Shown here in pieces: positions 10,299 through 18,645 of a DNA stretch of 64,000 nt; within the stretch, counting starts at the first letter, position 1, and each line of letters opens with the position of its first letter. This DNA comes from Paenibacillus sp. D2_2 (lineage in GTDB: Bacteria; Bacillota; Bacilli; Paenibacillales; Paenibacillaceae). Location: contig NZ_CP133605.1 of assembly GCF_031199965.1 (NCBI RefSeq), positions 563,501-627,500 on the forward strand, read 5' to 3'. Under the pieces are notes generated by a model. The model saw nothing but the letters and a program-made list of their open reading frames with translations, had not been told where the DNA came from and ran no database searches. A program made the position numbers and the translations under genes.

Positions 10299-10910
10299 CT
10301 ATTTTCCTTCGCGAATAATCCCTTGCTCATGCATGGCTTCGATGAACAACTCCATGATCTGGACGCATCCACGAAGGAACTCAACATCGGCTTTCTTATT
10401 TGTCTCCGTGAAGGCAAGTTCAGCTTCAAGTCCTTTGACTCGCGCCTTGAGACGAGCGCCCTTATGCCACTCCAATAGGTCTGCAATACCCTCATGTTTC
10501 AGAATTCCTCTTAGCGAACTAGGATGAGAGGCCCCAGCATGGAATGACTTGCTGAGGGGATTCGTCAGGGTGACCTGTCGTAAATTTCTGTGAAACATCA
10601 GAAGTAGAGGACTCTTTACTGAGCTCAGCAGATATTCAAGTTTTCTTCTCGGTTTGTATTTATACTTGATTCCGATTACCTGTCCGCTGTTTGTATTGGT
10701 TCCGTTGGAGTTGGAAGAATCAGTAACCGTGAGATACAATTGGCCTCGTCCATGCGGTAGCCGAATCAGGACATGTCGTCCAGTATACTTCCAATTCTTG
10801 AAGGATGCTTCTACAAAAGTCGCTTCGTATTTTTTTGCATACTCTTGCAGCAGGAACTTCGACTTTGATTCCCACCAAGGCTTAGTAGACTTAATCTCTG
10901 TCCGCGTCAT
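10299..10910 (-). CDS. unknown protein, last gene of the SPFH operon
   Basis: A 203-residue protein I do not recognise. It is basic, without membrane segments or signal peptide; a strand-rich first half (GRHVLIRLPHGRGQLYLTV) is followed by a helical C-terminus. AAGGAGG lies nine bases before ATG 10910, and the gene overlaps the upstream small Arc-like gene by 20 bases, so it is a real member of a three-gene operon with the SPFH protein. The GRGQLYLTVTDSSNS region could be a small beta domain. Function unknown. Confidence 0.7.
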   Translation of the reverse strand: MTRTEIKSTKPWWESKSKFLLQEYAKKYEATFVEASFKNWKYTGRHVLIRLPHGRGQLYLTVTDSSNSNGTNTNSGQVIGIKYKYKPRRKLEYLLSSVKSPLLLMFHRNLRQVTLTNPLSKSFHAGASHPSSLRGILKHEGIADLLEWHKGARLKARVKGLEAELAFTETNKKADVEFLRGCVQIMELFIEAMHEQGIIREGK

Positions 10911-11106
10911 TGTCTAGAGCCTCCTTGACACGCATATGGGGTGAAGGCATGCGCCCTTCCTTCCGTAGAGCCTCGCGAAGGACGTATTCGATATGACCAT
11001 TCACGCTTCGGAATTCGTCAGCCGCCCAGCGTTCCAAAGCTTCATATACGACGGGTCCAGGCGTAGCGGGAAGCTCTTCTTTTAACCATCGTGAATGGGG
11101 CTCCAA
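10891..11106 (-). CDS. small Arc/ribbon-helix-helix-like protein
   Basis: 71 residues with ERWAADEFRSVNGHIEYVLREALRKEG near the middle, which resembles the helix-turn-helix part of Arc/MetJ ribbon-helix-helix proteins (the pattern ...RSxNxxIExxLREAL). The only usable start is a TTG directly after the stop codon of the SPFH gene (TAATTG), without its own clear binding site, so translation is probably coupled by re-initiation. Ribbon-helix-helix proteins bind DNA as dimers; here the partner gene is an SPFH protein, so a role in its regulation is only a guess. Confidence 0.7.
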   Translation of the reverse strand: MEPHSRWLKEELPATPGPVVYEALERWAADEFRSVNGHIEYVLREALRKEGRMPSPHMRVKEALDNDADRD

Positions 11107-11961
11107 TTAATACAGACTGCTCGTATTAATGATAGGTTGGGCGGAACGGTCGGATACGACCGCGACAAGCAAGTTGTTGATCATAGCAGCTTTACGCTCA
11201 TCGTCCAGTTCAACGATGCTCTCTGTCTGCAGGCGCTCGATCGCCATTTGTACCATCGTAACGGCTCCGTCAACGATCTTCTCTCGAGCGGAGAGAATGG
11301 CTTCAGCCTGCTGGCGTTGCAGCATGGCACTGGCGATTTCCGTAGAGTATGCCAAATGTGTCAAGCGGGATTCGATGACTTTGACGCCTGCTATAGCTAA
11401 GCGGTTTTGCAGCTCATCAGTCAGTTCCTGAGCAATTTCCTCTGTATTTCCGCGCAAAGAGAAGCCGTTGCCATCCAGTTGATCATAAGGGTATTTGCTG
11501 GCCACATGGCGCAGAGCTGTTTCACTTTGGATCTCGACGAAGGTTTCGTACTCATCAACCTCAAAGAGCGCCTTGGCCGAATCGACCACCGAGAATACAA
11601 CAACGGTAGCAATCTCAATCGGGTTCCCGTTAACATCATTGACTTTCAGCTTGGCACTGTTGAAGTTGCGTACACGCAGCGATACTTTCTTCCGGCTGGA
11701 GAAAGGGGTTACCATATAGAACCCGCTATTGCGGATCACTCCGAGATACTTCCCGAAAAAGGTTACGACAGCGGCCTGGTTCGGCTGCACAATCGTAAGC
11801 CCAGTAAGGATCACAAAGGCGATTACGCAGGAGATAGCGCCTAGGATGATTGGGAGTGGGGTAGCAATGGTAAACAGATATACTCCAGCTCCCATAAAGG
11901 CGATGAAGAATAGCAGCGCAACAAATCCGTTCAGATAAGATAATTGTTTTTCCTTCAGCAT
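11107..11961 (-). CDS. SPFH/Band-7 domain membrane protein
   Basis: 284 residues with two close N-terminal membrane segments (about residues 10-60) and then an SPFH domain (NQAAVVTFFGKYLGVIRNSGFYMV is the typical entry, and NGFSLRGNTEEIAQELTDELQNRLAIAGV is conserved). A helical region (SAMLQRQQAEAILSAREKIVDGAV) follows. These prohibitin/stomatin relatives oligomerise on the cytoplasmic face of the membrane and organise membrane microdomains. It heads an operon with the Arc-like and unknown genes. No NfeD partner gene is present, unlike flotillin operons. Confidence 0.88.
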   Translation of the reverse strand: MLKEKQLSYLNGFVALLFFIAFMGAGVYLFTIATPLPIILGAISCVIAFVILTGLTIVQPNQAAVVTFFGKYLGVIRNSGFYMVTPFSSRKKVSLRVRNFNSAKLKVNDVNGNPIEIATVVVFSVVDSAKALFEVDEYETFVEIQSETALRHVASKYPYDQLDGNGFSLRGNTEEIAQELTDELQNRLAIAGVKVIESRLTHLAYSTEIASAMLQRQQAEAILSAREKIVDGAVTMVQMAIERLQTESIVELDDERKAAMINNLLVAVVSDRSAQPIINTSSLY

Positions 11962-12177
11962 AGTGAAGCACTCCTTAATATATATTTAATATTTATTTGA
12001 TATTTATATGATATCACTTTTAGAATATATTGTAAATCTACTTTGCGAAAATCGTACTAAAGAGGGCCGGATCACCTCTTTATTTAGTTATTAGGTAGCT
12101 TGAATTGGAGAAATTAAATTGTTATATTCTTCATATTAATGTGCAGTAATTCATTTTATGGAAGGGAAGATGATCTG

Positions 12178-12849
12178 TTGAAGAAGAAATGGATGATTAG
12201 TGGTATGGTGGCAGCACTGATGCTGACTGCTGGAACTGGTGTGTACGCCGGGGCGAACCTGCAGGAGGTAAAAGCCTACTTGAACAGCAGTATTCAACTC
12301 AAGTACAATGGGACGTCTGTACAGCCGAGAGATGAGAAAGGGAATGCAGTTCTCCCGATTACTTATAATGGAACGACATACCTTCCTGTTCGTGCAGTCG
12401 CTGATATTGTGGGAGTCGCTGTATCCTATAATCCGGAGACCTATACGGTGGAATTGGGCGAGAAGGCAGAGGGTGTGGCGATCGCCAAAGGCTTCGATAA
12501 CATGTATTATACGAAAGATCCGAAAGAAACGACCTACCAGGGGAAGGACTACAAAGAAGCTTATTTTGACAATGCTAGCGGCAAACGTAGCAGCAGCTTT
12601 ATGCTTTATCCGAAGGGGAAATATCAGAAGCTGGTACTGCAGGTCGCAGCCGTGGGTGAAGATATTGATAACTTTGTTATCGAAGACAGTGAGAAGAATG
12701 TGAAGCTGACGACCGAGAAAGTGACAGTGAGTGCCGGTCTTAAGACCATTGAAGTGGATATCGCAGGCGTTAATGAATTGTATATTTATGCTGATGTACT
12801 TAGTAATGGGGCGATGTTTGTTCCATTAACAACGTCTTACTATAAATAA
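12178..12849 (+). CDS. secreted protein with copper-amine-oxidase-N-like (stalk) domain
   Basis: From the TTG at 12178 the 223-residue product opens with a clean signal peptide (KKKWMISGMVAALMLTAGTGVYA). An upstream ATG at 12139 would add 13 residues in front of this signal and lacks a site. Residues about 25-100 contain ITYNGTTYLPVRAVADIVGVAVSYNPETYTVEL, the hallmark of the Cu-amine-oxidase-N domain, very common in Paenibacillus secreted and cell-wall proteins. The C-terminal 110 residues are beta-rich and resemble NPCBM-type modules only loosely. Exported; role unknown. A terminator follows. Confidence 0.8.
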   Translation: MKKKWMISGMVAALMLTAGTGVYAGANLQEVKAYLNSSIQLKYNGTSVQPRDEKGNAVLPITYNGTTYLPVRAVADIVGVAVSYNPETYTVELGEKAEGVAIAKGFDNMYYTKDPKETTYQGKDYKEAYFDNASGKRSSSFMLYPKGKYQKLVLQVAAVGEDIDNFVIEDSEKNVKLTTEKVTVSAGLKTIEVDIAGVNELYIYADVLSNGAMFVPLTTSYYK

Positions 12850-12864
12850 GCTTGTCTATAGAAG

Positions 12865-12905
12865 AACCAGTCCGGTGTATGATCTCGTATCCGACTGGTT
12901 TTTCT
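12865..12905 (+). terminator. terminator
   Basis: AACCAGTC (12865-12872) pairs with GACTGGTT (12893-12900), with further partial pairing in the loop, followed by TTTCTT. Confidence 0.8.
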
Positions 12906-13001
12906 TATTCAAGAAGAGTTAGACTATATAATAAGGGTTGTAATCCCATCCTCTTAAATGAAGCAGGATATAACCATAACAGCACGAGGAGAGAAATAAG
13001 C

Positions 13002-13745
13002 ATGAATGAGACCATAGAATTATTAAAAGCACATCGTTCGATCCGTAAATATTCGGACAAGCCGGTATCTCGTGAGATTGTTGAGCAGGTTATTGCTGCG
13101 GCCCAAATGGCATCGACCTCAAGCAATGTACAAGCCTATAGCGTGGTTGCTGTCACTGATCCAGAGCGTAAGCAGAAGCTGTCGCAGTTCAGCGGTAATC
13201 AAGCTTATATTGTGGAATGTCCTGTCTTTCTAGTGTGGTGTGCGGATTTGTCCCGGTTAAAAAATGCCGCCCAGCATCATTTCCCTGATTCGGAATCGTA
13301 TGAAGGGGCGACAGAGAATTTCATTGTTGCTACAGTCGATGCTGCCCTAGCGGCGCAAACTGCAGCCATCGCTGCCGAATCGCTCGATCTTGGCATCGTC
13401 TATATTGGAGGAATTCGAAATCAGATCCAGCAAGTGGCTGAACTGCTCCATTTACCGGAGCTAGTCTATCCGGTATTCGGCATGTGTCTAGGTTATCCAG
13501 ATCAAGAGCCGGGACTACGACCAAGACTGCCTCAGCAGGCGATTCTGCACTGGGAGGAGTATGACAGCGCTGAGGGTGAGAAGCAGGTTGCCCTATATGA
13601 CGAGATGATGAGTAAATATTTGCGTGATCGCACTGGTGGTGCCAAGGATACCCCTTGGTCCAGACTTATGGCTGAGAAGTTGACGATGCCGTCACGTCTT
13701 CATATGAAGGAATTTTTGCAGCAACGCGGGTTTAAGCTGGATTAA
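13002..13745 (+). CDS. NfsA-type oxygen-insensitive NADPH nitroreductase
   Basis: 247 residues from ATG 13002 (RBS ACGAGGAGAG). The FMN-binding signature HRSIRKYSDKPVSREIVEQVIAAA opens the protein, STSSNVQAYSVVAV follows, and a central IVYIGGIRNQ plus MCLGYPDQEPGLRPRLP closes the fold; these match the NfsA/Frp flavoprotein group, which reduce nitro compounds, quinones or flavins. It has its own terminator and is therefore probably separate from the RiPP operon that begins 400 bases downstream, although that operon encodes a related flavin oxidase. Confidence 0.88.
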   Translation: MNETIELLKAHRSIRKYSDKPVSREIVEQVIAAAQMASTSSNVQAYSVVAVTDPERKQKLSQFSGNQAYIVECPVFLVWCADLSRLKNAAQHHFPDSESYEGATENFIVATVDAALAAQTAAIAAESLDLGIVYIGGIRNQIQQVAELLHLPELVYPVFGMCLGYPDQEPGLRPRLPQQAILHWEEYDSAEGEKQVALYDEMMSKYLRDRTGGAKDTPWSRLMAEKLTMPSRLHMKEFLQQRGFKLD

Positions 13746-13804
13746 GTGGATAAGAAGCACAGAGGCAATTTGAGATCAAATAGGGAACCGAATAGAAGTT
13801 TATA

Positions 13805-13851
13805 GGCTGTATCCGGCTATTGTGAGCAATAGTGTGGATGCAGTCTTTTTT
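13805..13851 (+). terminator. terminator of the nitroreductase gene
   Basis: GGCTGTATCC...GGCTATTG pairs with CAATAG...GGATGCAGTC and is followed by six T residues. Confidence 0.85.
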
Positions 13852-13890
13852 GCGTTAAAGGGGGAGGTGGTACGAGTGCCTAGAGGACTA

Positions 13891-13977
13891 CGCAAGTCGC
13901 TGCTTGCGGTGCAAGGAACCCTTGAATTGCGGGAAGTTTGCGGCAAAAAAACGCAATTTAATTGTGGGAAGACGCAA
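13891..13977 (+). promoter_or_regulatory. cluster of ComA-box-like half-sites upstream of the RiPP operon
   Basis: Three TTGCGG motifs (13904, 13927, 13938) and CGCAA motifs (13891, 13952, 13973) occur within 87 bases. The B. subtilis ComA box is TTGCGG-N4-CCGCAA with a third half-site. The spacing here is not identical, but the density is striking, lies in the only long non-coding gap before the RiPP operon, and comA is 7 kb downstream. Control of the operon by ComA is inference. Confidence 0.45.
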
Positions 13978-14145
13978 ATGGGTTTTCGGTGTAAAACAGG
14001 AAAATATAGATTATTGTTAGGTCAAGAGGGACAACACGAACGGAACAGTAAAGTAATAGCCGTGATTCTACTCTACCATGAAGCCAGCGTTAGTCTGTAC
14101 AGCGAATGGACGATTAATTAAATCATTTTGGGGAGGTTGAAGAAG

Positions 14146-14286
14146 ATGTATTTAGGAGTATTTCAGGATTTACGCAATCTTAATATGCCTAATAGCCATG
14201 ATCTTGATCTATATGAAGGTTACTATTCGGAATTCTATGAAAGTGTGAGATGCATGATTCTTGAGAAAGGTGGCCGATCCGTATGA
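14146..14286 (+). CDS. 46-residue ORF at the head of the RiPP operon
   Basis: ATG 14146 follows a strong site (GGGGAGG, nine bases upstream), and the stop overlaps the start of the next gene (ATGA), so this is a real translated ORF. The product begins MYLGVFQDLRNLNMPNSHD and is rich in Asp, Glu and Tyr, with one Cys and four Ser. Position suggests the azole precursor peptide, but there is no C-terminal Cys/Ser/Thr-rich core. It could instead be a small helper or leader-recognition piece. I do not recognise the family. Confidence 0.6.
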   Translation: MYLGVFQDLRNLNMPNSHDLDLYEGYYSEFYESVRCMILEKGGRSV

Positions 14287-14869
14287 GCCAGGTCACGATT
14301 CTGTGCGAGAAGGAAGCGGTTAATCCGGCGGATTCACTCGAAGGCTTACTTACAGGACTTGGAGTCGAAGTGAGTACAGTAAGTGAGTTTACAGATGTTA
14401 GCGTAGATTCTGAACTAGTCGTAGTTCTGCAGGCTGAGAAGTGGGGGAAGCGTTCAATATATACGCTTTGGAGAAGGAGATCACGTGGCTCCCTGTGCAG
14501 TTCTCTCATTCTACTGGCAGAATTGGTCCGATTATCGTTCCTGGTTATTCGGCTTGTTATGAGTGCTTACAGCGGCGTAGCCATTCAAACGGTGTGACTC
14601 CTCTGGAACCGAAGAATATCATGTTCGATCTGTCCTGGTCCGTACTGAGCGGTGTAGTCGCCATCGAGACGGCAAAATGGATTTCGCGCCATACTAGCAG
14701 CTTTCCGCCATTATCACTCGGTCATATGATTGATTTTGATGCCTTCCACCTGCAGGGGGATGTCAATCCGGTCTATAAACTGCCGACCTGTCCTTCCTGC
14801 GGAGCAAGAAGTCAGGCCAATCTGGCTGCACAACCTTGGCGCGAGTCGGATCTGGTACTAGGGCCATGA
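14283..14869 (+). CDS. TOMM cyclodehydratase C protein, ThiF-like (frame broken once)
   Basis: Corrected length about 195 residues, joined at the G-run 14443-14447 (restored AEKWGEAFNIYALEKEITWLPVQF). ITWLPVQF followed by RIGPIIVPGYSACYECLQRR is the signature of the ThiF-like partner of azoline-forming YcaO enzymes, and CLQ with the later CPSC supplies a Cys4 zinc site. The C protein docks the leader peptide and stimulates the YcaO enzyme. It is short: no N-terminal peptide-binding winged helix (RRE) is evident, so leader binding may involve another protein. ATGA overlaps on both sides show tight coupling. Confidence 0.8.
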
Positions 14870-16262
14870 GCCGTACGTTGATCCGAAGGTCAGGAGGGGC
14901 GAGTTATGCAGGCTGCCCTGGAACCGATAGCGCCGTGGCACAAGCTAGGCTTCAAGGCTTGATATCTACTGTGCCAGATCATTTGCGGAAGGCAATTAGT
15001 CCACATGGGGGCATGGTCAGGGGATTAATGAATTTAAGTACGGACCCTGGAGATCCCAGACTATATCTGAGCCTGGCCGCCCCGTCTAACCCAAAATTTC
15101 TGGCGGATGGACAGTATGGTTTGATCGATTTCTTTGCTAGCGGAATAGGATTGACGCTGGAGGAAGCGAATACGACCGCTGTAGCGGAAGCCATTGAGCG
15201 ATATTGTTCCGCGTATGTTATCCCAGAACGATTGGTACTTTCAACTTGGAAGGAGCTTGGCGAGGATGCACTCCACCCCGATGAGCTTCCGCTATATACG
15301 AAAGAGCAATACGAACAGTGGCAATTTCCATATCGGCCTTTTACGGAACAGTCCAAGATCCGTTGGGTGCAGGGGCGTAGTCTTTCAACGGGCCGGATGA
15401 AGTGGGTGCCGGCTGCCATTGCTTGGGACTCTTATATTCCCAGAGTGAGGATGAAGAAGCGATATGCTTCGGTCTCATGATGGGTTCAGCAGCGGGGGCC
15501 ACGAAGGAGCAGGCTATGATTGGAGGCTTGCTGGAGATCATCGAACGAGACGCCTTCATGATCATGTGGTACAACTCGCTCTCTATGCCGAGACTAGATA
15601 CTCGCGATCTGTCCGTTATGGAGCATTTCAGGGAATTACTCGATCCAAACAAATTCGAGTTGACGGTGATCGATACGACAAGCGACATTGGCATTCCTTC
15701 TGCATTTGGTCTGTTGATGACCCGCGATGGCAAAGTATCGGTTGGTGGATCAGCCCGGCTATCGATGGAGGAGGCTGTGCGCAAGACGCTGATGGAGATT
15801 AGCCAGCTGTTCATTGGCAATAAATCGCAAATCTATTCGCAATCCATCCCGTCGCTTCTACCGCATCAGGTCACTGATTACGGATTGAGACTGCCTTATT
15901 ATGAACAGCCTTATGCCCATGAGGAATTGGCCTTCACCACGGCATCAAGCGAGTTCCGGTCCATTCAGCCGTCTCCGCCTATTGCAGCCGATACGGAAGC
16001 GGAACGCCTTCAATATATCGTCCAGCAATTTGCGAAACGGGGACTTGAAGTGTTGTGCGTCGATCTAACTACAGACGATGTCCGTCAGCTGGGAAAGCAT
16101 GTCGTCAAGATGATCGTACCGGGTACAGTTCAGCTGCCGCGTAGCGAGAAAGAACGGATCATCACAAGTGAACGGATCTATAAGATACCGGTTGAGCTTG
16201 GACTGCGAACAGAGCCGATCCTGCCACATAATTTGAACCGTAGTCCGCATCCGTTTCCGTAA
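14866..16262 (+). CDS. YcaO cyclodehydratase, TOMM D protein (frame broken once)
   Basis: Corrected length about 465 residues; the frame is lost at CCC 15439-15441 (restored SYIPQSEDEEA). YcaO enzymes use ATP to convert Cys, Ser and Thr in a precursor peptide to thiazolines and oxazolines. ATP-site motifs are visible: GIGLTLEEANTTAVAEAIERYC, then SAAGATKEQAMIGGLLEIIERDAFM with the catalytic Glu residues. The C-terminus ends SPHPFP, the proline-rich tail needed for catalysis in azoline-forming YcaO proteins. The start ATG 14866 overlaps the C-gene stop. The sequence groups with the SagD class rather than with RimO-type methylthiotransferase partners. Confidence 0.9.
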
Positions 16263-16306
16263 AGTTCATCAGCTCTCACTCAACAAATAATAAGGATGTG
16301 ATACCC

Positions 16307-17049
16307 ATGCAAATTAAATATATGGATTGGCGATCTGATCAGGATTTTGAGGAGGAGCATTTGGCGATGACTTATCATCTGAACTCCAATCATTATCCGC
16401 AGCTTGATGTGCTGACCCGGTGGCGAATGAAAATGCTGAAGAGTCTGTTCATGCAGATGAATCAGGCAGTAACGCCAGCCAAACGATATTATGCCGCGGA
16501 GCGATTCAAGGCTGATGAACTCCACCAGGAAGGCCATCCCTATATGGCAGAGTTGATCGCAAGCCTGGAGAAGCTGCAGCGCTCGACCGTACCGTTCTGG
16601 GATTTTGAGAGTCTTAAAAATCTGGGGCCGACCGATAAGTTAGATGCTCTTGATTTATATATTCTGTCCAAAAGTCAGACCAGCGACAACTATGAGCTCT
16701 TCTATTACAGTCTTGCTGAGAAATTCGTAGAGTATGTCAAGGAAGAAGAGGATCCGCGTTGGTGGAGTAAGACCTTTGACGAGAGCCTGGAATTCCATGA
16801 TGGAGACCTAGCCTTGTTCATTACAGCTAATATGAACCGCAGCATCAGGTTGTTCGGGAGAGAGGGTATCGTCTCTGTATGCTCGAAGGTGGCCGTCTGA
16901 CGGAACGTCTTGTACGCAGCTCTCAGGAGAGCGGAAGAGCCCTTGTTCCTGTGATGACGTTCTATGATAAGCCAGTACAGGAGCTGCTCGGTATAGATGG
17001 CTATTATGATATCGTACTGTCGAGTCTTATATTTCGAGGTGAGGACTAG
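16307..17049 (+). CDS. SagB-like azoline dehydrogenase, TOMM B protein (frame broken once)
   Basis: Corrected length about 247 residues; one G added to GGG 16864-16866 gives REGYRLCMLEGGRLTERLVRSSQESGRALVPVMTFYD and the C-terminus LLGIDGYYDIVLSSLIFRG, which matches SagB/ThcOx flavin oxidases that convert azolines to azoles. AMTYHLNSNHYP near the N-terminus also fits. The canonical Arg-rich FMN-binding segment is weak here (LQRSTVPFWDF), so activity is less certain. ATG 16307 has TAAGGA upstream; the GTG at 16298 is less likely. Last gene of the RiPP operon; a terminator follows. Confidence 0.7.
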
Positions 17050-17148
17050 AGATGTGCGAGTATAAATTTGAGAGAATTGATTTACGCGGAATTATCGAGA
17101 ATAAACCGCTAATATGATTCATGCCTTAGCGGCTAAATGTACACCAAT

Positions 17149-17188
17149 AAAGTTTATTCGATGAATATTTCATGGGATAAGCTTTTTT
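17149..17188 (+). terminator. terminator of the RiPP operon
   Basis: AAAGTTTATTC pairs (with G-T wobbles) with GGGATAAGCTTT, a nested ATGAA/TTCAT stem lies inside, and a T-run follows. It separates the RiPP operon from comQ. Confidence 0.7.
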
Positions 17189-17301
17189 CTTGTAATTTGA
17201 TGTAGTTTATTTTTGTGGACAAGAAGGGGTTAATTCATAGATATGGAATACATATAAAGAATTGGTGATTTTTTATATTATTTTAGTATGGAGGTTATAG
17301 A

Positions 17302-18224
17302 GTGGAGCAATTTGCGGAAATGCTAGAAATAGAGTTACGCGAAAGTTTAAGAACCTATTTTAGTGTCCCACAGCTCTATGAACACGCACTCGCATGTCTT
17401 GAGGACAAAATGCAGGAATCTACGATGCTATTAGGCAAGATGACCGTACTTCATTACCGGATGTTCGGTGGGCCGGATACACCGGATATTTACAGAGCAG
17501 CTGCGGCGATTGAGTTGATGATGCTCAGCCTAGACATCATTGATGACATACAGGATAAGGACAATGGAAAAATGGCGTGGAACCAGCTTCCTTCTGAAAT
17601 CGCTCTGAATATCGGTATCGGTATGCTTACACTCTCCGGGGAGCTTATTCTATCAACTGGATTCCCTACTGAACGGAGATTGGCGGCGGCGCAGCATTTG
17701 AATCAAGGAGTCCTCACTGCCGTAAATGGGCAAATGACGGATCTATACAACAATGTCAGCTCAGAAGAGGAGTACATTGAGATGGTATCGAAGAAATCGG
17801 CTGCGCTTCTCGTTACAGCGAGCATGATCGGTACGGTGCTGGCGACCGGTGAATGGGTTGAGGAAGTGAGGCTATATGCTGAACAGTTGGGGATTGCCGC
17901 GCAGATCAAGAATGACATTCGCGACTTGCTTAATTGGGATGACAAGAATGACTTCTTGAATCGGAAAAGACGCTACCGACTCTATACTTGCTGCAATCAC
18001 TGTCTGAAGAGGATCGATGGATTATCGATTATTTCGAGGGGCACCTGGACTTCGCCGATGTTGTAGGGCGCAGGCAGGAGGTTGAACAGATTATAGAATC
18101 AACGGGAACGTTGATCTATACTTCTGTCCGAATGAGGACGCACTATTACCGTTATTTGGAGCATATTGAACGCCTTAATCTGGAGCCGCACTGGAGAGAG
18201 AAGATGCTCTCTTTTGCCGAATGA
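17302..18224 (+). CDS. comQ: ComQ, isoprenyl transferase for ComX pheromone (frame broken once)
   Basis: Corrected length about 307 residues (B. subtilis ComQ 299), joined at AAAA 17965-17968 (restored NRKKTLPTLYLLQSL). The first prenyl-diphosphate-binding Asp motif is present (SLDIIDDIQDKDN), followed by AQIKNDIRDLLNW in place of the second Asp-rich motif, as in ComQ. ComQ processes and isoprenylates the conserved Trp of ComX. GTG 17302 has GGAGG seven bases upstream. Placed directly upstream of comX, comP and comA, which settles the identity against ordinary polyprenyl synthases. It is separated from comX by 190 bases, unlike B. subtilis where the genes overlap. Confidence 0.93.
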
Positions 18225-18274
18225 TGGTTGATTGTTGTGCAGTTACATTGCTTAACTGGCGCACCACATAGGTA

Positions 18275-18385
18275 ACCGCAAGCCCACGCAAGCCCACGCA
18301 AAGATGTTTGCGGGAAATACGAGAGTGGTTGTCGTTTTCAATATCATAGATGACCCGTATATTGGAATTAAGAGGAAAACCTCTT
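18275..18385 (+). promoter_or_regulatory. ComA-box-like half-sites, direct repeats and hairpin before comX
   Basis: CCGCAA at 18276, two tandem GCAAGCCCAC units (about 18278-18299, each carrying CGCAA) and TTGCGG at 18308 lie within 40 bases. Further on, AAGAGG and CCTCTT (18370-18385) make a small hairpin just before the comX binding site. The motifs resemble ComA half-sites, which would give autoregulation; this is inference. Confidence 0.35.
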
Positions 18386-18416
18386 AAATCAAATAACCCA
18401 ATTGGAGGGATTTATT

Positions 18417-18593
18417 ATGTTGAAAGAACTGATTCAAGCTTTGGTGAAGGACTCTGGTGCAATGATGAATATTAGGACAGGACAGCTTCAATTGGCAGGC
18501 ATGAGCGCCGTCGAGCAGAGAGCATTGATCGATGTGCTTAGAGATAAGGGAAACATGAGTAATGAACCCATGAAAGCTTCCGTTTGGAGTTAA
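18417..18593 (+). CDS. comX: ComX pheromone precursor
   Basis: 58 residues from ATG 18417 (RBS TTGGAGGG; an in-frame TTG at 18402 overlaps the site and is rejected). The N-terminal part (LKELIQALVKDSGAMM) is ComX-like and the C-terminus ends ...NEPMKASVWS, with Trp57 as the penultimate residue. ComX pheromones are the last 5-10 residues, with the Trp cyclised and isoprenylated by ComQ and the peptide exported as a density signal read by ComP. The identity rests mainly on context and on the single C-terminal Trp, since ComX sequences diverge strongly between pherotypes. Confidence 0.9.
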   Translation: MLKELIQALVKDSGAMMNIRTGQLQLAGMSAVEQRALIDVLRDKGNMSNEPMKASVWS

Positions 18594-18645
18594 ATCAGAT
18601 TAACTCTCAATACGACAACTAATCCATAACTGTGAGGGAATTGTA

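Noticed and set aside
13822..14121. 99-codon ORF (or 81 codons from a GTG at 13876 with a good binding site) before the RiPP operon
   Set aside because: The first codons lie in a terminator hairpin, the product has no recognisable pattern, and the region is explained better by clustered ComA-like motifs. A GTG start with GGGGGAGG remains a small doubt.
17052..17117. 21-codon ORF after the SagB-like gene (MCEYKFERIDLRGIIENKPLI)
   Set aside because: Short, no separate binding site beyond the preceding gene end, no conserved pattern; not a plausible azole precursor.
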